A stretch of DNA of 64,000 bases, from assembly GCF_023573145.1 (NCBI RefSeq), contig NZ_CP097635.1:806001-870000 (forward strand). Reading direction: 5' to 3'. A model generated the notes under the pieces. It saw only the letters and a list, made by a program, of their open reading frames with translations. It had not been told where the DNA came from and did not search any database. This stretch comes from Aquincola tertiaricarbonis (GTDB lineage: Bacteria; Pseudomonadota; Gammaproteobacteria; Burkholderiales; Burkholderiaceae_C). This document shows, piece after piece, positions 19,085 to 27,636 of the stretch (position 1 is the stretch's first letter; each line of letters starts with the position of its first letter). The position numbers were made by a program, and so were the translations under genes.

Positions 19085-19993
19085 GCCAGCCTTGCTGATG
19101 CCCTGTTCGATATGGCTGTCACCGCTGGCGTACGGCGTCGGTGCCACACCAAGACACCCAGCAAGCTCACGCCGATTACTGAAGTGACGCCAACCGAAGA
19201 TCTCGTGCGCCAGAACGCAAGCACCTCTCTCGCCGACGCCGACAAGCTGCATGAGCCGTGCGACGGTGGGTTGTCGGCCATCATGAACCTCTGCCCTGCG
19301 CGTTGCCTCGATCTGGCGAACCTGTTGCTTGACCAGCTCGAGGCGCGCCAGTTCGCGCTCAATCTCTGCACGCAGCTTCTGCCCAAGCGCTTCACAATGG
19401 GCCGACCACCAGTTGCTCCAGTCGCGCCCGCCAATGCGTACGTTCGGACGCAGGTTGTGCAACACCAGCAGCGCTCCGATGCGATTGGTGTGTGACGTGC
19501 GCTCGTGAGTCAATCGCTCGAATTCACGATGCTCTCGCCGCTCGTCCTCTTGGCGGGGAGTTGGCTCACGCACCACCGACCACACATGTTCGCCCCGGTG
19601 GTGCCGGACAAGCATCGTCAGCAGCTTGTCGCCATCGAGCCTGTCTGTCTTGGCGCGCCGGGCGCGTCGGTTGACCTCGATGCTGGCTGCGTCAACGACG
19701 ATGTTGTCGACCCCAAGCTCGCCCAGCCATCGGTGTAGCCACCAGCCGTCGCGCCCTGCTTCGTAGCAGCTGTGCACCCTGGCGCGCGAGCTCGTCCGCA
19801 ACCGCTTGCCGGCACGAACGATCGCATCAGCGACACCTGCCTGGTCGCCTGCTGCTACCGTATGACGGCTGACGGAGGTGCCACCGTCGCCGGCGGTCAA
19901 CTTCCAGCTCTTGTCCGACAACTCAAAACTGATGAACAGGTCGCCTTGCTTGGCCGGTTCCTTGGACCGTTGGGTTGCTTGCGTCGTAGACAT
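19082..19993 (-). pseudogene. IS110-family transposase, C-terminus cut by IS3
   Basis: From the ATG at 19993 the product reads MSTTQATQRSKEPAK then an N-terminal RuvC-like DEDD domain (FISFELSDKSWKL; DAASIEVNRRARRAKTDRLDGDKLL) and the start of the transposase_20 domain (LVGVGERGACVLAHEIFGWRHFSNRRELAGCLGVAPTPYASG). It stops after GISKAG where the IS3 terminal repeat supplies TGA; the catalytic Ser region is lost. IS110 enzymes are RNA-guided recombinases whose guide RNA lies upstream of the gene in this group, but only ~55 bp of upstream element remain before IS66 sequence starts, so the guide region is gone too. Confidence 0.85.
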
Positions 19994-20049
19994 GGCGGGC
20001 TCCTTCGACAAGGTCAAGGCGCTGTTGTACGCCTTCCGACCCACATAGC

Positions 20050-20397
20050 ATCTACAGCCTGAACCGCTGGGTGGCGCTGACGCGCTTCCTGGATGACGGT
20101 GATCTGCCCATCGACAACAACTGGGTGGAGAACCGCATCCGGCCCATTGCGATAGGACGGCAAAACTGGCTGTTCGCCGGATCACTGCGCGCCGGCAAGC
20201 GTGCTGCTGCGGTCATGAGCCTGGTCCATTCGGCCAAGCTCAACGGGCTCGAACCGTACGCCTACATGCGTGACGTGCTCGAGCGGCTGCCAACACAACC
20301 GGCTAGCCGGATCACCGAACTGCTGCCGCATCACTGGCAGCCAATCACCTCGGCCTGAGCTCCGAACCCGTCGTCAAGACGGGTTCGCCGGACGTAC
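20050..20397 (+). pseudogene. IS66-family transposase C-terminal fragment
   Basis: The frame 20053-20358 encodes YSLNRWVALTRFLDDGDLPIDNNWVENRIRPIAIGRQNWLFAGS and AYMRDVLERLPTQPASRITELLPHHW, the end of IS66 TnpC (about 100 of ~510 residues). The element's terminal sequence follows up to about 20397. The 5' part was replaced by the IS110 remnant. Confidence 0.85.
20364..20386. terminator. Hairpin at IS66 right end
   Basis: GAACCCGTC-GTCAA-GACGGGTTC is a perfect 9-bp stem six bases after the TnpC stop, a usual feature near IS66 right ends that can block transcription into or out of the element. Confidence 0.5.
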
Positions 20398-20409
20398 ATG
20401 GACGCCCCC

Positions 20410-20666
20410 GGGCTTGCCAAGCTTCCAGCTCACTTCTGCACGAAGAAAAGATTGCACCCGTACATTCGGACTTCTGATGCGAGACGAGCTCGCTGTCCCT
20501 GATGGGTTCTGCTGGTCGGCGCCCAATCGCATACACGCACTCGAAGTGCCTCGTCCGGCGCGGGCTGTGCCAACCACGGTCTGACCTATCGTGCCATCAA
20601 CTTGCTGGTTGCCTGAGCAATCGGCGGTGGGGTTCTCCTGTTCGTGTAGATGTCGTCGATGTCTTG
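20410..20666 (-). ncRNA. Candidate bridge/seek RNA region of the IS1111-type element
   Basis: In IS1111-group elements the structured guide RNA that specifies donor and target DNA lies between the transposase stop and the right end (family knowledge). This 257-bp stretch occupies exactly that place, has no credible coding frame and lies on the expected strand. I have not derived its fold, so the assignment rests on position only. Confidence 0.35.
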
Positions 20667-21689
20667 CTACGCAGTGGCGTAGCCAGCCTCAAACTCTCGC
20701 CCGTGCGCCAGTAGCGCCCAGACAGTCCGGGCCGTTTTGTTTGCCATCGCGACGGCCGCAACGTTTTTGTTTCGGCGCGTCGTCAGCTTGACCAGCCAGC
20801 TGTCGGCATCGGCTCGCTGGGTGGCACGGTAGATGACGGAGCGAGCACCGTGAATCAGCATTGTGCGGAGGTACGCATCACCGCGCTTGCTCATGCCCAG
20901 CAGCGTTGGCTTGCCACCGCTGGAGTGCTGTCGTGGGACCACGCCCAGCCAAGCAGCGAACTGCCGGCCGTTGTCAAAGTTCTTCGCGTCGCCGACGCTG
21001 GCGACCAGGGCGCTCGCGGTCAGCGGCCCGATGCCGGGCACCTTCTCAATACGCTGGCTGGCCTCGCTGGCACGGTTTCATGCCTTGATCTGAACTTCGA
21101 TAGCGTCGACTTGCTCCTGCAGCGCCTTTAGGTGGTCGAGCAGACGCTGGATCAGCAGGCGGAAGGTGCCCGGCAACTCGTTCTGGGCATCTTCGACCAG
21201 CGAAGGCACGCGCTGGGCGATGTAGGCGATGCCCTGCGGCACCACCAGGCCGTACTCGCCGAGGAGGCCACGAATTTGGTTAGCTTGCGCCGTGCGTGCC
21301 CTTACGAAGCCTTGGCGCACGCGGTGCAGCGAGAGCACCGACTGCTGCTCGACGTTCTTGATCGGCACGAAGCGCATCGACGGCCTGCTGACCGCCTCGC
21401 AGATCGCCTCTGCGTCAGCGGCATCGTTCTTGTTGCTCTTGACGTACGGCTTGACGAACTGGGGCGCGATCAGCCGGACTGTGTGGCCCAGCGCCTGCAG
21501 CTTGCGGGCCCAGTGGTGCGCGCTGGCGCAGGCCTCGATGCCGACCAAGCAGGGAGGAAGGTTCGCGAAGAAGCAAGAAACCTGGTCGCGCTTGAGCTGC
21601 TTGCGCAGCACGGCCTTGCCGCGCTGGTTGACCCCGTGAACCTGGAACACGTTCTTGGCCAGATCGAGGCCGATCGTCGTAATCTCCAT
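20667..21689 (-). pseudogene. IS1111-type transposase with an in-frame TGA
   Basis: From the ATG at 21689: MEITTIGLDLAKNVFQVHGV (DEDD domain start), GIEACASAHHWARKL, VKPYVKSNKNDAADAEAICEA, then after an interruption PGIGPLTASALVASVGDAKNFDNGRQFAAWLGVVPRQHSSGGKPTLLGMSKRGDAYLRTMLIHGARSV, the transposase_20 domain with its catalytic Ser. Both parts share one frame, split by TGA at 21078-21080 (codon 204) at a place where homologues usually have Trp (IKAWHRASEASQRIE), so one TGG to TGA change broke a ~340-residue protein. Confidence 0.85.
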
Positions 21690-21771
21690 GGCGGACGCTC
21701 CTTCCGATCGAGTAGTTGCTGACACACCCACTTTGGCACTTCGATGCCGTCTACGGGTGGGGGCGTCCATC

Positions 21772-21978
21772 CCATTGCTTACGTCTCACATCGTGATCGA
21801 CGTGTTCACGCACTCGAGCGAGTACTACCCGTCGCCGGTGCTCTACCCAATCACCGACCGGGGATTCGATGGCATCGCCTGGCCCACGCCGTGGTTCATG
21901 GCGCTGAACTACGCGGCGCTCGCCATCGTGGGCCTGTGGCTGTGGCGCTCCTCCCGATGGCGCGACCGGCTGGAGTAA
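21772..21978 (+). pseudogene. 3' remnant of a membrane protein (YdjM/metal-dependent hydrolase-like)
   Basis: About 68 residues open directly from the IS end: LTSHIVIDVFTHSSEYYPSPVLYPITDRGFDGIAWPTPWFMALNYAALAIVGLWLWRSS. SHIVIDVFTH plus a final hydrophobic helix resembles the C-terminus of LexA-binding/inner-membrane metal-dependent hydrolases of the DUF457 type, but the match is from memory and short. The 5' part is missing, displaced by the IS1111-type element. Confidence 0.5.
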
Positions 21979-22460
21979 ACGACACTGCTTGCGGGCCCAC
22001 CGTTTCGTGATGCCGCGCAGGTGAGGTGGAACGCCGCGCCTTTGGGACCGCTGGTCCAGGTTAATGACCTACCACGCCGAAGCAGTGTATGGATCCGGCC
22101 AACTCACCTCGAATCCGTGGTGGTGACTGACAAGGACCTCATCGAAGGCAAGTGTGGCCCAAGCTTTCAATTGCCCACAGGTTCCCGATCAAGACTTAAT
22201 CGACGAACGATGTCGGTGATCACCAGTTCCAGCAACACCTCCTTCCGTTGCTGATCCCGGGAGGCTGAAGGCCGGGAACGCCCTCTGCCCGGCCACTGAT
22301 GTCGAGCGACATCCAGAACTGCCCCCTGGTCAGTATCTCGTGTCGCCTGACAACTGACCACGAATGTCTCCTACGCCCATCAACCCCGCTGTCTTACGAC
22401 CGCGAGATGCCTCTGGAATGAGGATCGTACGGGCCCGTCAACCCACTTGGAGAATCAAAC
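21979..22460. other. Non-coding spacer before the copper-storage gene
   Basis: About 480 bp without a credible gene on either strand. It contains one 8-bp inverted repeat (22327-22334/22353-22360) and must hold the promoter of the downstream csp gene; no CueR-type 19-bp-spacer promoter is evident. Confidence 0.5.
22327..22360. repeat. 8-bp inverted repeat upstream of csp
   Basis: TGGTCAGT (22327-22334) and ACTGACCA (22353-22360) are exact complements separated by 18 bp. Could be a regulator site or the foot of a weak stem; function unknown. Confidence 0.35.
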
Positions 22461-22790
22461 ATGCCCAGCCCAAACGAAGCAGCCTGCCTGCGCGCGTGCC
22501 ACGAATGCGCCGTCGCATGCCTGCAGTGCGCCACCGCCTGCCTGCGCGAGCCGGATCCCAAGCCGATGGCGCATTGCATCGCACTGGATCTGGAATGTGC
22601 CGACCTTTGCCAGCTTGCCGTCGCCTCGATCGCCCGGGGCGACGAGCAGGTGACCGCGATCTGCACGCTGTGCGCGCAGGCATGCAGCCGCTGCGCCGCG
22701 GAGTGCGGCAAGCACGACATGGATCACTGCAAGCGTTGCGCCGAGGCCTGCAAGCGTTGTGCGGACGCCTGCGGCGCCATGTCGAACTGA
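22461..22790 (+). CDS. csp: Cys-rich four-helix copper-storage protein (Csp3-like)
   Basis: A 109-residue protein with 19 cysteines in CxxxC and CxxC spacing along four predicted helices (Cys 9, 13, 16, 20, 23, 27, 39, 46, 50, 68, 71, 75, 78, 82, 90, 93, 97, 100, 104). This is the copper-storage (Csp, DUF326) pattern: Cys line the inside of a four-helix bundle and bind up to ~20 Cu(I) per monomer. There is no signal peptide, so it is the cytosolic Csp3 type that sequesters copper in the cytoplasm. ATG at 22461 follows GGAGAATCAAAC. A DUF305 exported protein follows after 26 bp, giving a cytosolic and a periplasmic copper binder in tandem. Confidence 0.9.
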   Translation: MPSPNEAACLRACHECAVACLQCATACLREPDPKPMAHCIALDLECADLCQLAVASIARGDEQVTAICTLCAQACSRCAAECGKHDMDHCKRCAEACKRCADACGAMSN

Positions 22791-22816
22791 ACACCAACAC
22801 TACCCAGGAGACCAGC

Positions 22817-23218
22817 ATGAGTTTCAAGTCGCTCCAACGCCTCAAGGCCCTGTCGCTGGTGCCGTTGACGGTCCTGTCGCTTGCAGCTGCCCCGGCGCAC
22901 GCGCAGACCGCCACCGGCACGGCCCCGGCGGCCAGCATGCCGATGAGACAGATGCACAAGGGTGCGGCCGGCGCGCATGACATGAAGGCGACGATGATGA
23001 TGGGCATGGACGAGATGCAGAAGATGCAGCCGTCCGGCGACGTCGACAAGGACTTCGCAAGGATGATGAAGATTCACCATCAGCAGGCCTTGAGCATGGC
23101 GGAGATGGAACTCGCGCATGGCAAGTCCGCGGAGATGAAGGCGATGGCCAAGAAGATCATCGCGGCGCAGAAGAAGGAGATTGCGCAGTTCGATCAGTGG
23201 CTGGCCAAGCACAAGTAA
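22817..23218 (+). CDS. DUF305 periplasmic metal-binding protein
   Basis: A 133-residue exported protein: signal peptide to about residue 29 (APAHAQ), a Met/His-rich linker (MPMRQMHKGAAGAHDMKATMMMGMDEMQKM) and a DUF305 ferritin-like helical core with DFARMMKIHHQQALSMAEMELAHG. DUF305 proteins such as CopM bind Cu(I)/Ag(I) in the periplasm through Met and His. ATG at 22817 follows CAGGAG (22805-22810). Shares an operon with the Csp3-like gene. Confidence 0.87.
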   Translation: MSFKSLQRLKALSLVPLTVLSLAAAPAHAQTATGTAPAASMPMRQMHKGAAGAHDMKATMMMGMDEMQKMQPSGDVDKDFARMMKIHHQQALSMAEMELAHGKSAEMKAMAKKIIAAQKKEIAQFDQWLAKHK

Positions 23219-23270
23219 GCCGTCCGCAGCATGAACCTCGGTGTTCGCAGCGGTGTAGCCAGCCGGGCGC

Positions 23271-24428
23271 TCACCGGAAGAACCACTGCAGCTGCAGCTG
23301 AACCGCGTTGGGCACCGCCGCGAACTCGCTGCCCTCGGTCCCGTTGTAGTGCTGCACGCCGACGGTTAGATCCATGGCGGGTCCGATCGACCACACGAGG
23401 CGGCTGTCGATCGCGCGGCTGCGGTCGTCGGCGTTGCGCACCGCATAGCTCACCCACTTCAGCAGCGGCGTGATCTCGTACGACGCGTACAGCCCCGTGT
23501 AGCGGGTCGCAAGGTTCACCGCCCGCCCGGAACGCAGCCCTGCCCTGTCGTAGCCAGCCGGATCGCGCGAGCCCGCACCGTTGTAGTACAGCTCCGCGCT
23601 CAACGTGAGCCCGTTCGCGAACGCATAGTCCCCACCGACCATCAGCCGGTTGAAGGCGGGGCCGCCGCGGGGGCGCAGGCGCGCCGCCTCTCCGCGAATG
23701 CCGGCGTCGCGGATCTGGGTGGCGAGGTCCATGCCGACGATGTCCAGACCCAGCAGCCGGCCGGCAACGAGCGACGCATCGACGCCCGCCGCATTACCGT
23801 GCCACTGCACCGCACTGCTGGTCGGGCCGCGGCCCGGCGCGGGGGCAACCACGAGCGACGCGCGCGACAGCGGTCCGAGCTGGGCCTCGAGCAATGCGGC
23901 ATCGACCCCGACACGCTCCTCGCGCTCCAGCGCCAGCGGGTTCACCGGATTCAGGATGTCCAGCGGGCTCCAGAAGCGGCCCGTGCCCCACGCGATGCGC
24001 TGGCGGCCGAGCTTCAGATCGACGTTGCCGCGGGTCAGGGTCACGGCCGCCCGGTACAGGCGATGGCGGCCGTACACCTCACCGCGTTCGACGTAGTTCG
24101 CGTCGGCCCGCCAGTACTGCGGCGGCGGGCGATCCTTGAGCGCGCGGAACTCCGCTGTGTCCAGGTAGCTGCCAAGCAGCACCTCGTTGTCGTACTGCAG
24201 GTCGACTGCGAGCCCCGGGGCGAGGTCGCCCTTCGCCTCGACACGCAGCCGGTTCAGGCTGAGCGCGAAGTCCTCGCCCGTTGAGGCCTTCGAACGCAGG
24301 TAGACGCTCTTCAGGCTCCCAGTCAGTTCCAACGGCTGCGGCTGCGCGATGGACGCGGTGGCACCAAACGCCAGGACGGCCACCAGCGCAGTCGCACCCG
24401 AGTAACAGATCCGGTCTCGATAGGCCAT
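23271..24428 (-). CDS. Outer-membrane beta-barrel protein of the ABC/Lol-like operon
   Basis: A 385-residue exported protein with a signal peptide of ~30 residues (ending TASIAQ) and alternating beta-strands typical of barrels: ELTGSLKSVYLRSKAS, LSLNRLRVEAKGDLAPGLAVDLQYDN, VDLKLGRQRIAWGTGRFWSPLDILNP, and a terminal QLQLQWFFR ending in the aromatic BAM signal. The RIAWGxGRFWSPLDxxNP stretch is like DUF1302-type or alginate-export-like barrels. Its ATG overlaps the permease stop (TGATG), so it is the last coupled gene of the long operon that also encodes an ABC transporter and a LolA-like protein. It may form the outer-membrane exit of that system. The cargo is unknown. Confidence 0.75.
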   Translation of the reverse strand: MAYRDRICYSGATALVAVLAFGATASIAQPQPLELTGSLKSVYLRSKASTGEDFALSLNRLRVEAKGDLAPGLAVDLQYDNEVLLGSYLDTAEFRALKDRPPPQYWRADANYVERGEVYGRHRLYRAAVTLTRGNVDLKLGRQRIAWGTGRFWSPLDILNPVNPLALEREERVGVDAALLEAQLGPLSRASLVVAPAPGRGPTSSAVQWHGNAAGVDASLVAGRLLGLDIVGMDLATQIRDAGIRGEAARLRPRGGPAFNRLMVGGDYAFANGLTLSAELYYNGAGSRDPAGYDRAGLRSGRAVNLATRYTGLYASYEITPLLKWVSYAVRNADDRSRAIDSRLVWSIGPAMDLTVGVQHYNGTEGSEFAAVPNAVQLQLQWFFR

Positions 24429-26929
24429 CACATGTGCCGGATCGCCGCAGTCGGGTCCAGCCTCGCGGCCCGCACGGCGGGGTACAGCGACACGGCCACG
24501 CTGGCGAGGAACAGGCCGACGCCCGGGCCAACGAGATTCGCTGCGACCAGCCTCGGATAGACAATGCCGGTCAGGCCGGGGATGGCGCTGTAGTCGCGGT
24601 AGAAGCCCGAGAGGTCCAGGCCGATGCTGCCGAACAGCGAGACGACCGCCGCGCCGACCGCGTAGCCGAGGACCGACGCGACGAGCATCAGCGCGACGGT
24701 CTCGTAGACCACCATGCGCACGATAGCGTCGGGCGGTGTGCCGAGCGCCATCATCACGCCGAACTCGCGCGTGCGCTCGGCCACCGCCATGAACACGGTG
24801 TTCATCACCGCCAGCGCGACAACGAGGAAGAAGACCGCGACGATGACCGTACGGATGGCGCGCACCAGGCCCAGCATGTCCGCCACCCGCGGCAGCAGGC
24901 GAGGCCAAGGCGATGCGACCAGACCGTCCTTCTCCAACAGGGGTGTCAGTTGGGCGGCGACGCCGTCGACCTCGGCACGGTCAGCCAGGCGCAAGTTGAC
25001 CGACGAGACGCGCTGACCGAGGCCAAGCATGCGCTGGGACGCCGGCAGCGTAACGAAGACCATTGCGCCATCGAACGAACTGCTCTCGGTCGCGAAGATG
25101 CCGCGGACGCGGAACGCCGACGTGCCAATTTCGCCGGCCGCGCCGGGCGCCATCACCACCAGCTTCTCGCCCAGGCGGATGCCGAGCTTCTCGGCCAGGC
25201 GCCGCCCGATCACGACGTCGCGGTCCGCGCCGGCCTCAAGCGCCGATCCTTCGACGAGGGTCCGGTGCAAGATCGTGAGCCCGCGTTCGAGTGCGGGGTC
25301 GACACCGTACAGAACGACCCCCAACGACTTCGTGGGACTGCTCACGAGTGCCTGCGCCTGCACCCGCGGCGCGGCAGCGATGATGCCGGGCTGGTCGCGG
25401 ACCGCGGCGAGCGCGGCTGTGGCATCGAAGGCCAGCTCCGGCGCGAGGTCGCGCCGCAGCCCTTCGCGCTCGATCTGCAGATGCCCGGTGACATAGCGTG
25501 TCGAGTTGTCCACGAGCTGCTCGCCGAAGCCGTCGAAGAAGCCGTAGAGGAACACGTAGGCAACGATGGCAAACGCCGCGCCGAACACCGTGATCGCGCT
25601 GCGCTTTCTGTTGCGCAGCAGGTTGCGGGTCGCGATCAAAGCGAACACGGGCAACGGTGTGCGCATCGCGCCGCGCGCACCGTGCCGGCCGCCCGAGGAC
25701 TTCTCGCCGATGCCGCGGATCGCCGCAACAGGTTCGAGGGTGGCCGCGCGGAACGCGGGGTACAGCGCCATGGCCAGCGCGATCAGGAACACCAGGGCAG
25801 AGATGGCCAGGCTGCGCTCGGCACGCACCACGGGGTAGATCACGTCGGCCAGGCCAGGCATCGCCCGCAACCCGTTCTCGAACGCGCCGAGATCGATGCC
25901 GACACGTCCGAAAGCCGCCGTCGCGCCGAGCCCGACCGCATTGCCCACCAGCAGCCCCGCGGCGCCGAGCACTGCAGCCTCGGCGACGACCAGCCGGAAC
26001 AGCATCGACTGGCCGGTGCCCAGCGCCAGCATGATGCCGAACTCGCGGGTGCGCTCGAGCACCGCCATCAGCACCGGGTTGGCCACGCCGGCGGCGACCA
26101 TCACGAAGAAGATCGTCAGCACTACGAAGCCCATCACCTCGTGGAAGCGGATGCTGATGGCCACCATGGGCAGCAGCACCGGCCAGCCCACCACCTCGTG
26201 GTCGGCACCCACGCGCGCGGACAGCGACGCGACCGCGGCGCCCAGCGCGGCACGGTCGCGCAGCCGCAGCGCGACGGCGGTGACGACCTCAGGCGCGGCG
26301 AGGAAGTCGCGCATCGCCGACATCGGCATCACGGCGACGTAACCGTCCAGGTCGTCGATCTTGGTGCGGAACACGCCGCGCACCGGCACGCGCGCGCTGG
26401 CTACCGAACCGTCGTAGGCCTGGCCCACCAGCACGAGATCGTCGCCGGCGCGCAGCGCCAGGGCCTCGGCCATGCCCTCGCCGATCAGGACCCCGGTGTC
26501 GTCGGCGCCACTGAAGCCGCGGCCATCGACCACCGCCTTGAACAGGTCCGTGACACGCGCCTCCTGCGCCGGGTCGACGCCGAAGGCCAGGATGCCGCGC
26601 GAGCGATCGGCGCGGCTCGCGAGCACGGTGGTCTCGAGGCGGACCGTCGCCGCGGCCACCGACGGATCGCCACGCACCGCCTCGAGCACGCGCGCGCCGG
26701 CCTCGATCGCCCGGTCCAGGCTCGGGTCGTCGTGGTAACCCTTGAGGTGCACCTGCGCGTCGGCTGCGAAGTAGCGCGTGGTGTTGTTGATCATCTGGCG
26801 GTTCATGCCGTCGATGAAACCCCAGAGGAAGGTCAGCGCCGCCAGGCCGACCGCGATCGACAGCACCGTGATGACGGAGCGGCGGCGGTTGCGCATCACG
26901 TTGCGCACCGCCAGCGTCCAGATCATCAC
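24428..26929 (-). CDS. ABC transporter permease, duplicated FtsX/MacB type
   Basis: An 833-residue inner-membrane protein made of two similar halves. Each begins with an RN..RN+RRS helix entry (AVRNVMRNRRRSVITVLSIAVG at ~7; ATRNLLRNRKRSAITVFGAAF at ~430), continues with a periplasmic MacB_PCD-like domain and ends in three FtsX helices (GIMLALGTGQSMLFRLVVAEA; GVMMALGTPPDAIVRMVVYET). Such duplicated permeases (LolE/MacB superfamily) work with a LolD-like ATPase to extract or push lipids, lipoproteins or hydrophobic compounds rather than to form a channel. Overlaps the ATPase gene by 4 bp and the barrel gene by 1 bp. Confidence 0.88.
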   Translation of the reverse strand: MMIWTLAVRNVMRNRRRSVITVLSIAVGLAALTFLWGFIDGMNRQMINNTTRYFAADAQVHLKGYHDDPSLDRAIEAGARVLEAVRGDPSVAAATVRLETTVLASRADRSRGILAFGVDPAQEARVTDLFKAVVDGRGFSGADDTGVLIGEGMAEALALRAGDDLVLVGQAYDGSVASARVPVRGVFRTKIDDLDGYVAVMPMSAMRDFLAAPEVVTAVALRLRDRAALGAAVASLSARVGADHEVVGWPVLLPMVAISIRFHEVMGFVVLTIFFVMVAAGVANPVLMAVLERTREFGIMLALGTGQSMLFRLVVAEAAVLGAAGLLVGNAVGLGATAAFGRVGIDLGAFENGLRAMPGLADVIYPVVRAERSLAISALVFLIALAMALYPAFRAATLEPVAAIRGIGEKSSGGRHGARGAMRTPLPVFALIATRNLLRNRKRSAITVFGAAFAIVAYVFLYGFFDGFGEQLVDNSTRYVTGHLQIEREGLRRDLAPELAFDATAALAAVRDQPGIIAAAPRVQAQALVSSPTKSLGVVLYGVDPALERGLTILHRTLVEGSALEAGADRDVVIGRRLAEKLGIRLGEKLVVMAPGAAGEIGTSAFRVRGIFATESSSFDGAMVFVTLPASQRMLGLGQRVSSVNLRLADRAEVDGVAAQLTPLLEKDGLVASPWPRLLPRVADMLGLVRAIRTVIVAVFFLVVALAVMNTVFMAVAERTREFGVMMALGTPPDAIVRMVVYETVALMLVASVLGYAVGAAVVSLFGSIGLDLSGFYRDYSAIPGLTGIVYPRLVAANLVGPGVGLFLASVAVSLYPAVRAARLDPTAAIRHM

Positions 26930-27636
26930 GCCGGCCTCCGTTCGTCGGCCTCGATGCGGCCGTCGCGCAGCCGGATCACGCGGCGCGCTCGCTCGACCAC
27001 CATCGGGTCGTGCGTCGAGAACACGAAGGTCGTGCCCTGCTCCTCGTTGAGGCGGCGCATCAGGTCCATCAGCGTCGCCCCCGACTGCGAGTCGAGGTTG
27101 GCGGTCGGTTCGTCGGGCAGCACGATCACCGGCTTGGCCGCGATCGCGCGCGCCACGGCCACACGCTGCTGCTGGCCGCCCGAGAGCTCGTTCGGCCGGC
27201 GGTGCTCCAGGCCCGCCAGGCCGAGCGATGCGAGCAGCCGCATGGCCTCGGCGCGGCGGGGCGCCTCTTCGACGCCCTGCAGCAGCATCACGTACTCGAC
27301 GTTCTCGAGCGCGGACAGCACCGGCACCAGGTTGTACTCCTGGAACACGAAGCCGATGTGGCGCAGCCGGACCTCGGCCAGCGCCTTGCGGCCGAGGGAC
27401 GTGATCTCCTGGTCGCCGACCCAGATGCGGCCACTGGTCGGCCGGTCGAGCCCGCCGATGAGGTTCAGCAGCGTCGTCTTGCCCGAGCCGGACGGACCGA
27501 CCAGCGCGACGAAATCTCCCGCCAGGATCTCGACGCTCGTCTCGTGCAGCGCGGGCACCGGGATGCTGTCGCGCTGGTAGACCTTGGTCGCCTTGTCGGC
27601 ACGGACGATGACGGAGGGCGTCGGCATGGTCGTCAC
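26926..27636 (-). CDS. ABC ATPase, LolD/MacB type
   Basis: A 236-residue nucleotide-binding subunit with Walker A GPSGSGKTTLLNL (~49), Q-loop, signature LSGGQQQRVAVARA and Walker B VIVLPDEPTANLD, plus H-loop FSTHDPMV. In this family Walker B normally reads ADEPTGNLD; here it is PDEPTANLD, still with the catalytic Glu. It energises the adjoining duplicated permease. Start overlaps the end of the phosphoketolase gene by 4 bp, and its end overlaps the permease start by 4 bp. Confidence 0.92.
   Translation of the reverse strand: MTTMPTPSVIVRADKATKVYQRDSIPVPALHETSVEILAGDFVALVGPSGSGKTTLLNLIGGLDRPTSGRIWVGDQEITSLGRKALAEVRLRHIGFVFQEYNLVPVLSALENVEYVMLLQGVEEAPRRAEAMRLLASLGLAGLEHRRPNELSGGQQQRVAVARAIAAKPVIVLPDEPTANLDSQSGATLMDLMRRLNEEQGTTFVFSTHDPMVVERARRVIRLRDGRIEADERRPA

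Larger units (their letters stand above)
20398..21770 (-). mobile_element. IS110-family (IS1111-type) insertion sequence, ~1.37 kb
   Basis: ATGGACGCCCCC at 20398-20409 and its exact complement at 21759-21770 form 12-bp subterminal inverted repeats, a feature of the IS1111 group and absent from plain IS110. Inside are one transposase gene on the minus strand (20667-21689) and, downstream of it, a non-coding stretch of about 257 bp. The element sits between the IS66 remnant and a truncated membrane-protein gene. Confidence 0.75.

Noticed and set aside
24281..27580. 1,099-codon open frame on the plus strand
   Set aside because: It is the antisense of the ABC permease and ATPase genes; composition is Arg/His/Gly-rich nonsense without family motifs, a common product of high-GC antisense frames.
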